64,000 nucleotides of DNA from Clostridiaceae bacterium M8S5 (GTDB lineage Bacteria; Bacillota; Clostridia; Tissierellales; MCWD3), in contig CP118523.1 in the NCBI GenBank assembly GCA_029227815.1, positions 4,521,500-4,585,499 on the forward strand. The letters run 5' to 3'. The notes below the pieces were generated by a model, which saw nothing but the letters and a program-made list of their open reading frames with translations, was not told the DNA's origin and did no database searches. Positions 36,020-44,536 of the stretch are shown in pieces. Numbering within the stretch: the first letter of the stretch is position 1; each line of letters starts with the position of its first letter. Made by a program: the position numbers and the translations under genes.

Positions 36020-36958
36020 TTATTTTTTAAGTTTTCTTTTAATTAAATCATTTAATATTTGACTGCAGTCAGCACAATCTGTAATATCAACGTTGCAGCA
36101 TGGGTTAACATGTACCATTACATCTTTTGCATTTATATTGTTATATACAATATTCTCAACATCCTCAGCTATTTTATGTCCCATTGCAACAGTGATATTG
36201 GGGTTTACAGCTATAATTACGTCTACAAAATATTGGTTTCCATGTTTCCTAGCTTTTATATCATTAATAGTGCGCACACCTTCATGAGCAATAATCTTGT
36301 CTATAAGAGAAGATAGTATTTCAGTATCAAGAGATGTATCCATCAATTCTTCATAACTGCTTTTGAAAATATCAAATCCAGCTTTTATAACAATAATGCT
36401 TACAATAACACCAGCTATAGGATCTAGAATACTAAAACCTAATCTAGAGCCAATTATGCCGATTAATGCTCCAATAGATGATAGTGCATCTGATCTGTGA
36501 TGCCAAGCATCTGCAATCAAAGCAGTACTTTGAATTTTTTTACCAGTATTTATAGCTATTCTAAATTGTACTTCTTTAATTATAATGGATAAAACAGCAG
36601 CTACAATAGCTAGATTACCTGGCTTTATATCAGAGGGATTAATTATCAATTTAATAGAAGAATAACAGATATTAATACCTACAGCAATCAAAATCAATGA
36701 TAGTATTAAAGCAGAAATAGATTCAGCTTTTTCATGACCATATTGATGGTCAATGTCTCTAGGTTTTTTTGCAATAATCAGACCTATAATAAGACCAATA
36801 GAGCTAAAAACATCGGATATAGTATGTATACCATCAGCAATTAAAGCATTAGAATTGTAAACAAAACCAACGATAACCTTGAATGCTCCTAAAATAATAT
36901 TTAGAAAAACAGTTATCCACATAACTCTTTGTCCTTGTTCATATCTTGTAGAATGCAT
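36020..36958 (-). CDS. Cation diffusion facilitator metal exporter
   Basis: This 312-residue six-helix transporter has metal-site motifs in helix 2 (DGIHTISD) and helix 5 (DAWHHRSD). The paired His/Asp pattern favours Zn-type over Mn-type sites. The cytoplasmic C-terminal domain (about 210-295) is typical. The C-terminus adds a cysteine cluster NPCCNVDITDCADC, which is unusual for the family and could bind a soft metal. The start is the ATG read from 36958, with GAGAGGTG upstream. It faces away from the selenoprotein/copper ATPase pair. Confidence 0.9.
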   Translation of the reverse strand: MHSTRYEQGQRVMWITVFLNIILGAFKVIVGFVYNSNALIADGIHTISDVFSSIGLIIGLIIAKKPRDIDHQYGHEKAESISALILSLILIAVGINICYSSIKLIINPSDIKPGNLAIVAAVLSIIIKEVQFRIAINTGKKIQSTALIADAWHHRSDALSSIGALIGIIGSRLGFSILDPIAGVIVSIIVIKAGFDIFKSSYEELMDTSLDTEILSSLIDKIIAHEGVRTINDIKARKHGNQYFVDVIIAVNPNITVAMGHKIAEDVENIVYNNINAKDVMVHVNPCCNVDITDCADCSQILNDLIKRKLKK

Positions 36959-37131
36959 TTTTTCACCTCTCAAACAATCATACAAAAATATATTCCTGTA
37001 TATTACATATTATCATCAAATCAGTCAAAAATAAAATAGATTAAACAAAAATAATTTAAAAGATAAAAAAGTGGGTATATAAAAAACAAGAAAATCCATA
37101 AAATTATTGATTAAATATTGGAGGTATTAAT

Positions 37132-37431
37132 GTGAAAGTTCAAATTACTGATAAAGCAACAGAGATGTTAAAAGAGCAGTTAAGTAATAAAGCAAGTAAT
37201 GAAGAGATCAGAATATATATAGCTGGTATTGGATGAGGTGGCCCAAAATTTGGGATTGCTTTGGATGAGCAAAAAGAAAATGATGATAGCTGTGAAAATG
37301 AAGGTATTAAATTTATCGCTGACAATGAAATGCTAAAGAATTATCCAGCATTTAATATTGATTATGTTAATAACTGGCTTAAAAAAGGATTTCATATAGT
37401 AGCAGGAAATAATAATAGTTGTAGAGGATAA
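37132..37431 (+). CDS. HesB/IscA-like selenoprotein (in-frame TGA = Sec35)
   Basis: The frame from GTG 37132 (after GGAGGT) to TAA 37429-37431 gives 99 residues with one internal TGA (37234-37236). The context is AGIG-U-GGPKFGIALDE, where the first conserved cysteine of HesB/IscA A-type proteins belongs. HesB-like selenoproteins are an established bacterial family. The protein probably binds iron or a metal. The C-terminal CxC of IscA is reduced to a single Cys (NNNSCRG). A possible SECIS stem CCAAA (37243-37247) / TTTGG (37260-37264) lies just downstream. A nonsense mutation is less likely because the reading frame stays conserved after TGA. Confidence 0.88.
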
Positions 37432-37472
37432 AGAAATAGAGTATAATATATGCAGTAGTGATAATGATTATC
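37419..37472 (+). promoter_or_regulatory. Promoter with Fur-like palindrome before the copper ATPase
   Basis: TTGTAG (37419-37424), a 17-bp spacer and TATAAT (37442-37447) overlap the end of the hesB-like gene. The perfect palindrome GATAATGATTATC (37460-37472) sits at about the start of transcription. It matches the core of Fur/PerR/Zur-family operators. Binding by one of these regulators is inferred. Confidence 0.6.
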
Positions 37473-37497
37473 AAAGTAAGATACATCCACATATTCA

Positions 37498-37519
37498 AGG
37501 GCTATCATTTGATAGCCCT
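37498..37519 (+). other. Hairpin next to the copper ATPase ribosome site
   Basis: AGGGCTATC (37498-37506) pairs perfectly with GATAGCCCT (37511-37519). AAAAAGGAG follows directly, so the stem ends right at the ribosome site. No T run follows; a stabilising or translation-modulating role is possible. Confidence 0.5.
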
Positions 37520-37537
37520 AAAAAGGAGTAGAAAACT

Positions 37538-39916
37538 ATGAGTAAAAAAACTATTGTAATAAGAATCACCAATATGACATGAGCATCATGTGCAAAGAGG
37601 ATAGAGGATGCTCTATCAAAGAAAAATGGGATATTAAAAGCAGAAGTAAATCTTTTGTCAGGTAATGCTTCCATAACATATGATGAAGATACCATAAATG
37701 TTGCTGAAATAATAGATACTATTAAAAAAACAGGATATAAAGTCGAGGATGACAAGATAGTACTTAACATAAAAGGAATGAGTTGCTCAGCGTGTGCAGC
37801 TAGAATAGAACAAGTATTAAAAACAAAGCAGGGGATAACACAGGCTAGCGTTAACTTACCACTAAATAGAGCTGTGGTTTACTATAACCAGAGTTTAATT
37901 GACAGATCACAAATCATAGATGAAATCAATGCAGTTGGATTCTCAGCAACTGAGTACTCAGATTTAGAAATAGATAGCATAGATGAAAACAGAAACAAAG
38001 AAATAAAAAATTTAAAAATTCAATTAATAATAGCAATCGTATTTAGTTTGCCACTGTTCTCAGCTATGTTTTTTAATATGGCAGGTATAAATACTATATT
38101 ATCTAACGGATATTTTCAATTAGCACTAGCTACTGTTGTTCAATTTTATGTAGGCAGGAGGTTCTTTTTAGGTGCATACCATTCTCTAAAGGGTGGAGGA
38201 GCAAACATGGATGTGTTAGTAATCACTGGAACTCTATCGGCTTATTTATATAGTGTTTATAGCGTATTTAAAGGCTTGAATGAGTATTATTTTGAGGCTA
38301 GTGCCGTTATAATCACGCTAGTATTACTCGGTAAATACTTAGAAACAGTAGCAAAAGGAAAGACATCAGAAGCAATTAAGAAACTAATGGATTTGAAAGC
38401 AAAAACAGCAAGAGTAATAAGAGATAATATTGAAGTTGAAATACCAATAGAAGAAGTAACAAAAGGAGATATTATAGTAGTTAGACCCGGCGAAAAAATA
38501 CCAGTAGACGGAATCATTAAGCAGGGAAACTCTTCAATTGATGAGTCAATGCTTACGGGAGAAAGTGTGCCTGTTGACAAAGAAGCAGGAGACATAGTAA
38601 TAGGTGCAACCATAAACAAATATGGAAGCTTTAAATATGAAGCAACGAAGATAGGTAAAGATACAGCATTAGCCAAAATAATTAAGCTAGTAGAAGATGC
38701 GCAAGTATCAAAAGCTCCTGTACAAAGACTTGCAGATAAAATTGCTGGAGTATTTGTCCCTACAGTTGTAACAATAGCAATAATAACATTTATAGCAACT
38801 TATATATACACAGGAGTGTTTTCGAGGTCATTAATACATGCAGTAGCAGTACTAGTAATAGCTTGTCCTTGTTCACTTGGGTTGGCAACACCAACTGCCA
38901 TAATGGTAGGCACAGGTAAAGGAGCAGAGAATGGTGTGTTGATAAAGGGTGGCGAATATTTAGAAAAGGCTCATAAATTAGAAGCCATAGTGTTAGATAA
39001 GACAGGAACAATAACAAAAGGCAAACCAGAGTTAACAGATATAAAACCAATAGGCTCTCAAGAGGATGAACTTCTATTGATATCAGCTAGAGCTGAGTTA
39101 TTGTCAGAGCATCCACTGAGCAAGGCAGTTATAGAAAAAGCAAAGGATATGAATATAGAGTTAGAAGAACCAGAAGAGTTTAAAGCTATACCTGGTAAAG
39201 GAATAGAGAGTATAGTAGATGGTGTTAACATAGTGATAGGCAATAGGAAGCTTATGGAGATGAAAGATATAAATATAGATGCTGTTTCTAAGGATATAAC
39301 AGAGTTACAAAATCAAGGCAAAACAGCGATTATAGTGGCAAAAGAAGGTCAGGTAATAGGGACTTTGGGTATAGCGGATGTTATAAAGAAAAGTTCGAAA
39401 CAAGCAATAGAGGGTATGAAAAATATGGATATTGAAGTATACATGCTAACAGGCGATAATGAATTAACAGCTAAAACAATAGCTAAGCAAGTAGGAATAG
39501 ATAATATCATTGCAGATGTATTACCACAAGATAAATCAAACATAGTAGAAAAGTTAAAACAAGAAGGCAAAACGGTTGGTATGGTAGGAGATGGGATAAA
39601 TGATGCGCCAGCACTTGCTATAGCAGATGTAGGGTTTGCAATAGCAGCCGGAGCAGATGTAGCAGTAGAAGCTGCTGATATTACGCTCATGAGAGGCGAC
39701 CTGAATGATGTTTTGTTAGCGATAAATTTAAGCAAAAGAACTATGAGAACAATCAGGCAAAATCTTTTTTGGGCATTTATATACAATGTAGCAGGGATAC
39801 CGCTAGCAGCTCTTGGATTTCTTAACCCGATGATAGCTGGTGGAGCAATGGCTTTTAGCTCAGTGTCAGTGGTGTCTAATTCTCTGAGATTAAAAAAATA
39901 TAAACTTAGAAGATAG
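37538..39916 (+). CDS. copA: Copper-type P-ATPase with selenocysteine in first HMA domain
   Basis: ATG 37538 follows AAAAAGGAG. The frame gives 792 residues with one internal TGA at codon 15 (37580-37582). The first metal-binding domain reads NMT-U-ASC18 where MTCASC is expected; the second has the normal MSCSAC (C83, C86). The transport core has the CPC motif (C443, C445), the phosphorylation Asp487 in DKTGT, the SEHPLSKA motif and [11 protein letters not shown]. It is a P1B-type Cu(I) exporter by these motifs. A 7-bp stem starts within the TGA, as for a SECIS. Starting at Met-40 would remove a conserved HMA domain and is rejected. Confidence 0.9.
37581..37613 (+). promoter_or_regulatory. 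Candidate SECIS hairpin after the copA TGA
   Basis: GAGCATC (37581-37587) pairs perfectly with GATGCTC (37607-37613) with a 19-base loop that includes AAAGAGG. Bacterial SECIS elements lie directly after the UGA inside the coding region. The position fits; SelB binding is inferred. Confidence 0.55.
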
Positions 39917-39993
39917 AACAAGAATAATTTAGCAAACTAAATTACTTGAAAATCAGTAAGTAATAGAATAAAATATAAACAAGCAAATAAAAG

Positions 39994-40022
39994 CCCTTCT
40001 TTATTACGTGAAGGGTTTTTTA
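39994..40022 (+). terminator. Terminator after copA
   Basis: CCCTTC (39994-39999) pairs with GAAGGG (40010-40015), followed by T6. Confidence 0.8.
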
Positions 40023-40113
40023 TAAGTTATATAATAATTTTTGGAATGTTATATATAATTTTGCTCATAATAAATAATATTAGAAATTCAATAGATTAGT
40101 TAACAAAGGAGTG

Positions 40114-40230
40114 ATGGAAATGGATGAAGGGCCTGGATTATATTGCTTTAACAAAAACTTAATAAAAAGATCTGTAGGCAAATTTATTTTCATGATTCCT
40201 GATCATCTAACTAGATTTGTCTATAGGTAA
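40114..40230 (+). CDS. Small ORF before corA, function unknown
   Basis: The ORF has 38 codons and begins MEMDEGPGLYCFNK. AAAGGAGTG lies upstream of two in-frame ATG codons (40114 and 40120). The sequence is mixed, with aromatic residues and a basic C-terminus (LTRFVYR). It ends 24 bases before the corA-like start. No family is recognised; it may be a real small protein or a leader peptide. Confidence 0.4.
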   Translation: MEMDEGPGLYCFNKNLIKRSVGKFIFMIPDHLTRFVYR

Positions 40231-40254
40231 AAATCTATATTAGAGGTGATAACA

Positions 40255-41187
40255 ATGCTAGATATATATAAAACTATAGACAATAATCTAATTAAGATGG
40301 ATTCGTTTGATGAAAAGTGTTGGATTAATTTAATAAACCCAACACCAGAAGAAATAGACAAAGTAGCAACTGAACTTGAGGTTGATATTGATTTTTTAAA
40401 GGCACCACTTGATGATGAGGAAAGTTCAAGGATTGAAATTGAAAATAACCAAATATTTATTTTAGTCGATGTCCCTGTAGTGGAAAAAGAAGACGATTCT
40501 TATGTCTATTACACACTTCCATTAGGTATTATACTATTAGAGAAGAAGATTATTACAATATGTTTAAAAGAAAACTATGTAATTAATCAATTTGTTAAAA
40601 ATAGAGTTAAAAACTTTTATACATTTAAAAGAAATAGATTTCTATTACAGTTACTGTTTAGAATATCTTCAATATATCTAATTTATCTTAAGCAAATTGA
40701 TAAAATGAGTAGTAATATAGAAAAACAGTTACACAAATCTATGAAAAATAAAGAATTAATACAGCTCCTAGACTTAGAAAAAAGCTTAGTGTATTTTTCT
40801 ACATCACTTAAAGCTAATGAAATAGTATTAGAAAAGATTCTTAAGCTTGAAGTAGTAAAACTATATCCAGAGGATCAGGATTTACTAGAGGACGTTATAA
40901 TAGAAAATAAGCAGGCAATAGAGATGGCTACAATATACAGCAATATACTAAGTGGTATGATGGATGCTTTTGCATCAGTTATATCAAACAACCTTAATAT
41001 TGTGATGAAAGTGTTAACATCTATAACTATAATAATGGCAATACCGACGATGTTTGCAAGTTTCTATGGAATGAATGTGACTCTGCCAATGCAAAATTCA
41101 CCATATGCTTTTGCTGTTATAGCTACCATGTCAGTGCTGTTTTCAGCTATAGCATTTGTGTTTTTATTAAAGAAGAATATGTTTTAA
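40255..41187 (+). CDS. corA: CorA-family divalent metal transporter
   Basis: The protein is 310 residues. The large N-terminal cytoplasmic domain (1-240) ends in a long helix. Two C-terminal transmembrane helices follow, with the family YGMN motif (SFYGMNVTLPMQ) between them. It transports Mg and related ions (Co, Ni). ATG 40255 is chosen because TAGAGGTG is well spaced; GTG 40246 lies within that site. It is closed by a terminator that carries a fragment of the 150-bp repeat. Confidence 0.92.
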   Translation: MLDIYKTIDNNLIKMDSFDEKCWINLINPTPEEIDKVATELEVDIDFLKAPLDDEESSRIEIENNQIFILVDVPVVEKEDDSYVYYTLPLGIILLEKKIITICLKENYVINQFVKNRVKNFYTFKRNRFLLQLLFRISSIYLIYLKQIDKMSSNIEKQLHKSMKNKELIQLLDLEKSLVYFSTSLKANEIVLEKILKLEVVKLYPEDQDLLEDVIIENKQAIEMATIYSNILSGMMDAFASVISNNLNIVMKVLTSITIIMAIPTMFASFYGMNVTLPMQNSPYAFAVIATMSVLFSAIAFVFLLKKNMF

Positions 41188-41192
41188 CATAA

Positions 41193-41216
41193 GACGATGA
41201 CTTTGTCGTCAACCTA
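41193..41216 (+). repeat. Solo side-hairpin fragment of the 150-bp repeat
   Basis: GATGACTTTGTCGTC followed by AACCTAA matches the corresponding end of copy B (GATGACTTTGTCATC, AACCTAA), here without the long palindrome. It sits directly before the corA terminator, in the same relation as in copy B. The single A-to-G change keeps pairing as a wobble. Confidence 0.65.
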
Positions 41217-41218
41217 AG

Positions 41219-41246
41219 AGGATGTCTAAAATGCATCCTTTTTTTT
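41219..41246 (+). terminator. Terminator after corA
   Basis: AGGATG (41219-41224) pairs with CATCCT (41234-41239), followed by eight T. Confidence 0.75.
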
Positions 41247-41352
41247 ATATTATCAAATCATTTAACTTTCACGAAAAGCAATGTGCAACATACTATATTA
41301 TATGTAGTTTATACACTATTAAAAAGGTGTGTAAGTAATCTGGAATAATTAA

Positions 41353-41390
41353 GGGACTGCTTAAGGATGATAATATCTTAAGACAGCCCC
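41353..41390 (+). other. Hairpin in the corA / amidase gap
   Basis: GGGACTGCTTAAG (41353-41365) pairs with CTTAAGACAGCCCC (41377-41390) with one bulge. No T run follows, so it may be an attenuator or a degenerate terminator in the leader of the next gene. Confidence 0.5.
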
Positions 41391-41471
41391 TATAGAATTA
41401 TAGCTACAAAAATATAATAAGAGCCTATTTCGGATTATCTCACTTGATTTTACATGTAAGGGGGAAATAGC

Positions 41472-42905
41472 TTGTATTTTGATAATGATATTTATTTAAG
41501 AGTTTTTGATATATATAGAAATGAAGTAGTAACAAAAAAATTGAATATAGTCATGGAATCAGTTCTAGCATTACAGGTTGATTTAAATTTTGGTTTAGAT
41601 TTTATAAAATTACAGTCAATAATAGTTAGGACCAACTTGCTTCGTAAAATGCAGTTATATGGAGGGAAGAGGTGCCATAAATATAGTAACTGTGATATAT
41701 GTAACAGCGGTCACTGTATAGATTATATGACGCATGATTCAATGAAAAAGTTGTGGAAAAAAGACTATGAGAAAAACATAGCCATACTAAAAGAAGCAAT
41801 AAAAGCAACAGATGGCTATATAGTAACATATGAGGGCAAGCCTATAGACGCAAGGTTTAATTATACATGTGGTGGAGGAACAGAAAATTCGGAGAATGTA
41901 ATAAATAATAAAGTTAGTTATTTAAGAAGAGTCTTATGTGATTATTGTAAAGATTCGCCACATTGGATGAAAATAAAAGAACTAGAAATCACAGAAATAG
42001 AAAAAAAGCTTGGAGTACTATTTGTGAAAGGGAAAACCATAAAAGATAGCTCTATAATGGAAGGGTATATAGACGAAATAAATAGAGATGAAACAGGTAG
42101 GGTAGCAAATTTAAAAATCGGTGGCAAATATTTTGACGGACTAGAGGTAGCGAGGCAATTGGGCTTAGAATCCACGAGATTTACCGTAGCACCCTCAACA
42201 ATAAAGTTCTTGGTACGTGGTAAAGGTGATGGGTTAGGTTTATGTCAATGGGGCGCTAAAGAGATGCTGAGCAGAGGATTCTCTATAGAAGAAGTATTAC
42301 GCTACTACTATACAGGAGTAGATTTAATCAAAATAAATAAACCTAGCAAAGAAAAACCACTCCAAAGCAAAATTATAGTACTAGACGCTGGGCATGGAGG
42401 AGAGGATTCAGAGGATGCTTATGGGTTCAATGGTATTAGGGAAAAAGATATAGCACTGAATATGGTTAAAAGCCTAAAATCAATATTAGAGGATTTGGGA
42501 GTAAAAATATATTTAACTAGAGATAAAGATGAATTTGTATCATTAAAACAAAGAGTAAATTTTAGTAACCAAATAAGGCCTCATTTTTTTATTAGCATTC
42601 ATTTAAATAGCATAAAGAATAAGAGTGTTAAAGGTAGTGAAGCTTATCATTACAGAGATGATGAAGAGAGTAAAAAATTGGGTAAAATAGTATTGAAAAA
42701 ATTAAACGAAGAGCTTAATGTGACCAACAGAGGTGTTAAAAGTGCGGATTTTTATATGCTGAGAGAAATAGGAGTTAGTGCGCTTCATTTAGAGGCAGGG
42801 TATCTTTCAAACGAAGAGGAGACGATCAAATTTACAAAACAAGACTATATTAACAAATACGTTAAGGTCATTGCGGAGTCATTAGTAGAATATTTTTTGT
42901 ATTAA
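41472..42905 (+). CDS. SpoIID/LytB-like domain fused to amidase_3
   Basis: This is a 477-residue protein. Residues 1-285 match the SpoIID/LytB lytic-transglycosylase domain (FNYTCGGGTENSENV, KGDGLGLCQWGAKEML). Residues 300-477 are an N-acetylmuramoyl-L-alanine amidase with Zn/catalytic residues H308 and E311 (DAGHGGED), H377 (SIHLNS) and E441 (LEAGYLS). In SpoIID the catalytic Glu lies in a VxAAEMP segment; the aligned segment here is VLALQVDL with Gln35, so transglycosylase activity may be lost. No signal peptide is seen. TTG start at 41472 after AAGGGGGAAA. The fusion joins the two activities used in engulfment, but SpoIIP itself is a different fold. Confidence 0.85.
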   Translation: MYFDNDIYLRVFDIYRNEVVTKKLNIVMESVLALQVDLNFGLDFIKLQSIIVRTNLLRKMQLYGGKRCHKYSNCDICNSGHCIDYMTHDSMKKLWKKDYEKNIAILKEAIKATDGYIVTYEGKPIDARFNYTCGGGTENSENVINNKVSYLRRVLCDYCKDSPHWMKIKELEITEIEKKLGVLFVKGKTIKDSSIMEGYIDEINRDETGRVANLKIGGKYFDGLEVARQLGLESTRFTVAPSTIKFLVRGKGDGLGLCQWGAKEMLSRGFSIEEVLRYYYTGVDLIKINKPSKEKPLQSKIIVLDAGHGGEDSEDAYGFNGIREKDIALNMVKSLKSILEDLGVKIYLTRDKDEFVSLKQRVNFSNQIRPHFFISIHLNSIKNKSVKGSEAYHYRDDEESKKLGKIVLKKLNEELNVTNRGVKSADFYMLREIGVSALHLEAGYLSNEEETIKFTKQDYINKYVKVIAESLVEYFLY

Positions 42906-42996
42906 AACGAGAAATTAGACAATAATAAGAATATGAGAGATTAAGAGGATAAAGCAAATATTTTATTAAAATCAGCGTATATCTAAAAAAAAATAT

Positions 42997-43067
42997 TTGA
43001 CAATACATGCTATATAATAGTATAATAATTATTTATAGTTGACAATCATTAGTAAGTATGGTATCAT
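42997..43067 (+). promoter_or_regulatory. Tandem sigma-A promoters of veg
   Basis: The first is TTGACA (42997-43002), an 18-bp spacer and TATAAT (43021-43026). The second is TTGACA (43039-43044), a 17-bp spacer and TATCAT (43062-43067). Veg is very strongly transcribed in relatives, which fits two promoters. Confidence 0.72.
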
Positions 43068-43111
43068 AAATATAATGGATTATGTATGTTGAACTGAAAG
43101 AAGGTGATTGT

Positions 43112-43396
43112 TTGGCTAATAGAGAGAACTTAGCAAGAAGAAGCAATTTAGAAGAAATCAGAGAAAACGTAAAAGGTTACATTGGCGAGAAAGTTAGACT
43201 AAAAGCTAATAAAGGCAGAAAAAGGACCACAGTTAGAGAAGGCGTATTAGAAAATGCATATCCAAGTATATTTGTTGTTAAAATAAAGGGCGGATACAAC
43301 TCTGTAAGAAGAGTATCATATAGTTATTCAGATATTTTGACCGAGACAGTGGAAGTAGTAATTTGTAAAGAAGAAAAAAAGATTCAGATATGTTAA
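43112..43396 (+). CDS. veg: Veg family protein
   Basis: The protein is 94 residues with the family core KVRLKANKGRKRTTVREGVLENAYPSIFVVKI. Veg stimulates biofilm matrix formation and spore outgrowth in Bacillus by an unclear route. TTG 43112 is chosen because AGAAGGTGATTG is well spaced; the in-frame ATG at 43082 lacks a site. Position before ispE is ancestral, though many genes now intervene. Confidence 0.92.
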   Translation: MANRENLARRSNLEEIRENVKGYIGEKVRLKANKGRKRTTVREGVLENAYPSIFVVKIKGGYNSVRRVSYSYSDILTETVEVVICKEEKKIQIC

Positions 43397-43403
43397 TGGT
43401 GGG

Positions 43404-43427
43404 CCGTCGTAGTTAGGCGGTTTTTTA
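43404..43427 (+). terminator. Terminator after veg
   Basis: CCGTC (43404-43408) pairs with GGCGG (43416-43420), followed by T6. Confidence 0.7.
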
Positions 43428-43557
43428 CTGTTTATATTAAGATAAGTATTAATTTAGTTGAATATAAAGTTAAATCTGTTATAATGAAATATATCACCTT
43501 AATTAAAATAAAAAATTCAAACAAACGATAAACTAGACAGTTAAGAGGGAGATGACT

Positions 43558-44352
43558 ATGAAGAAGAAGATCTGTATATTATTAGCACTTATTATGTTAG
43601 TTTCGGTTGGTTGCAAAGAAAAAAAAGCTTTAGTAACCAATGTTATAAATAAAGCAGCAGAGAAGCAAAACGAAGAAAAAAAGCCAGATAAGCAAGATGA
43701 TAATAAAACTGAAAAAGAGCAAGAGAAACCAAAGGAATACTATGGTCAAGCACTTAGCTCATCTAGGAAGAATGGCTCAGTGAAGGTTTACGAAAAGCCA
43801 GATAACAAAAGCAAAGCTATTTGCTCAATTAAAGATTTAGAGATGGTTAAACTTCTAGAAACAGTACCATATGGATGGTTCAAAGTAGAAGTAGATGACA
43901 ACAAAATTGGCTATATGGACGCAAGAAGAGTTAGAGCCGAAGAAATTCCACCACATAAATATAGTGAAAAAGCAGATGGATACAACTTAGTATTTACACA
44001 TAGTGACCAAAAACTAAAAATATATAAAGATGGGCAGTTAGTTAAGGAGTGTTTAGGGTCAAGTGGATTATGGGATTACTTTACACCAAAGGGTGTATTT
44101 GAGTTAGAAAAGAAGAGAAGAGGAAAATGGGCATATATAGACAGATTCAATATGGGATTTAAATATTGGGTAGGATTTAAAGGTATATATTTGTTCCACT
44201 CAGTTCCATACAATAAAAAACAAGAGCTTTTAGTAGAAGAAGAGAAAAAACTTGGTGAGCCGGCAAGTCATGGTTGTATAAGATTACCGGTAGAGATTGC
44301 AAAATATATATACGAAAATGTACCAGAAGGTTCAAAAGTTTTGATATATTAG
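43558..44352 (+). CDS. Lipoprotein L,D-transpeptidase (YkuD) with SH3-like domain
   Basis: This 264-residue protein has a signal peptide with a lipid-attachment Cys19 (LVSVGC) and a charged Lys/Glu spacer (20-63). An SH3-like domain follows (about 65-140, GSVKVYEKPDNKSKAICSI). The C-terminal YkuD catalytic domain carries the active-site HGCIRL motif and upstream His in YLFHSVPY. It forms 3-3 cross-links in peptidoglycan, common in Clostridioides-like bacteria. ATG 43558 is chosen over 43552 because AGAGGGAG would abut the latter. It is followed by a duplicated terminator and repeat copy B. Confidence 0.92.
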   Translation: MKKKICILLALIMLVSVGCKEKKALVTNVINKAAEKQNEEKKPDKQDDNKTEKEQEKPKEYYGQALSSSRKNGSVKVYEKPDNKSKAICSIKDLEMVKLLETVPYGWFKVEVDDNKIGYMDARRVRAEEIPPHKYSEKADGYNLVFTHSDQKLKIYKDGQLVKECLGSSGLWDYFTPKGVFELEKKRRGKWAYIDRFNMGFKYWVGFKGIYLFHSVPYNKKQELLVEEEKKLGEPASHGCIRLPVEIAKYIYENVPEGSKVLIY

Positions 44353-44361
44353 TTTAGAAGA

Positions 44362-44386
44362 AATAGGTATCTTTACAGATACCTAT
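44362..44386 (+). terminator. Transpeptidase terminator, copy 1
   Basis: The hairpin AATAGGTATC / GATACCTAT is a perfect 25-bp match to 44537-44561. It lies ten bases after the stop and ends exactly at the repeat boundary. Confidence 0.85.
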
Positions 44387-44536
44387 CAGACTGTAGACAA
44401 AAGCCCAATTTCTACGTTGTTGTTAAAATTTCCGTTGCTCACTTACCTCTAAGTAAGTTCTGCTACTCAATTTTAACACGCATTGAAATTGAACTCTTAC
44501 TACAGTCTGCTATTTAGATGACTTTGTCATCAACCT
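44387..44536 (-). repeat. 150-bp self-complementary repeat, copy B (inverted)
   Basis: The reverse complement of copy A at 22027-22176. The terminal inverted repeats are perfect here: CAGACTGTAG (44387-44396) and CTACAGTCTG (44500-44509). Inner stem TTAAAATT (44423-44430) / AATTTTAA (44469-44476) replaces TTCAAATT / AATTTGAA of copy A, a compensatory change. The side hairpin GATGACTTTGTCATC is at 44517-44531. Perfect 25-bp direct repeats of the local terminator flank the unit. Confidence 0.88.

Noticed and set aside
37655..39916. Copper ATPase starting at Met-40
   Set aside because: It has no ribosome site and would cut a conserved HMA domain in half; reading through TGA restores the domain.
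39349..39921. 190-codon minus-strand ORF opposite copA
   Set aside because: It is an antisense frame of the conserved P-ATPase catalytic region with no ribosome site of its own.
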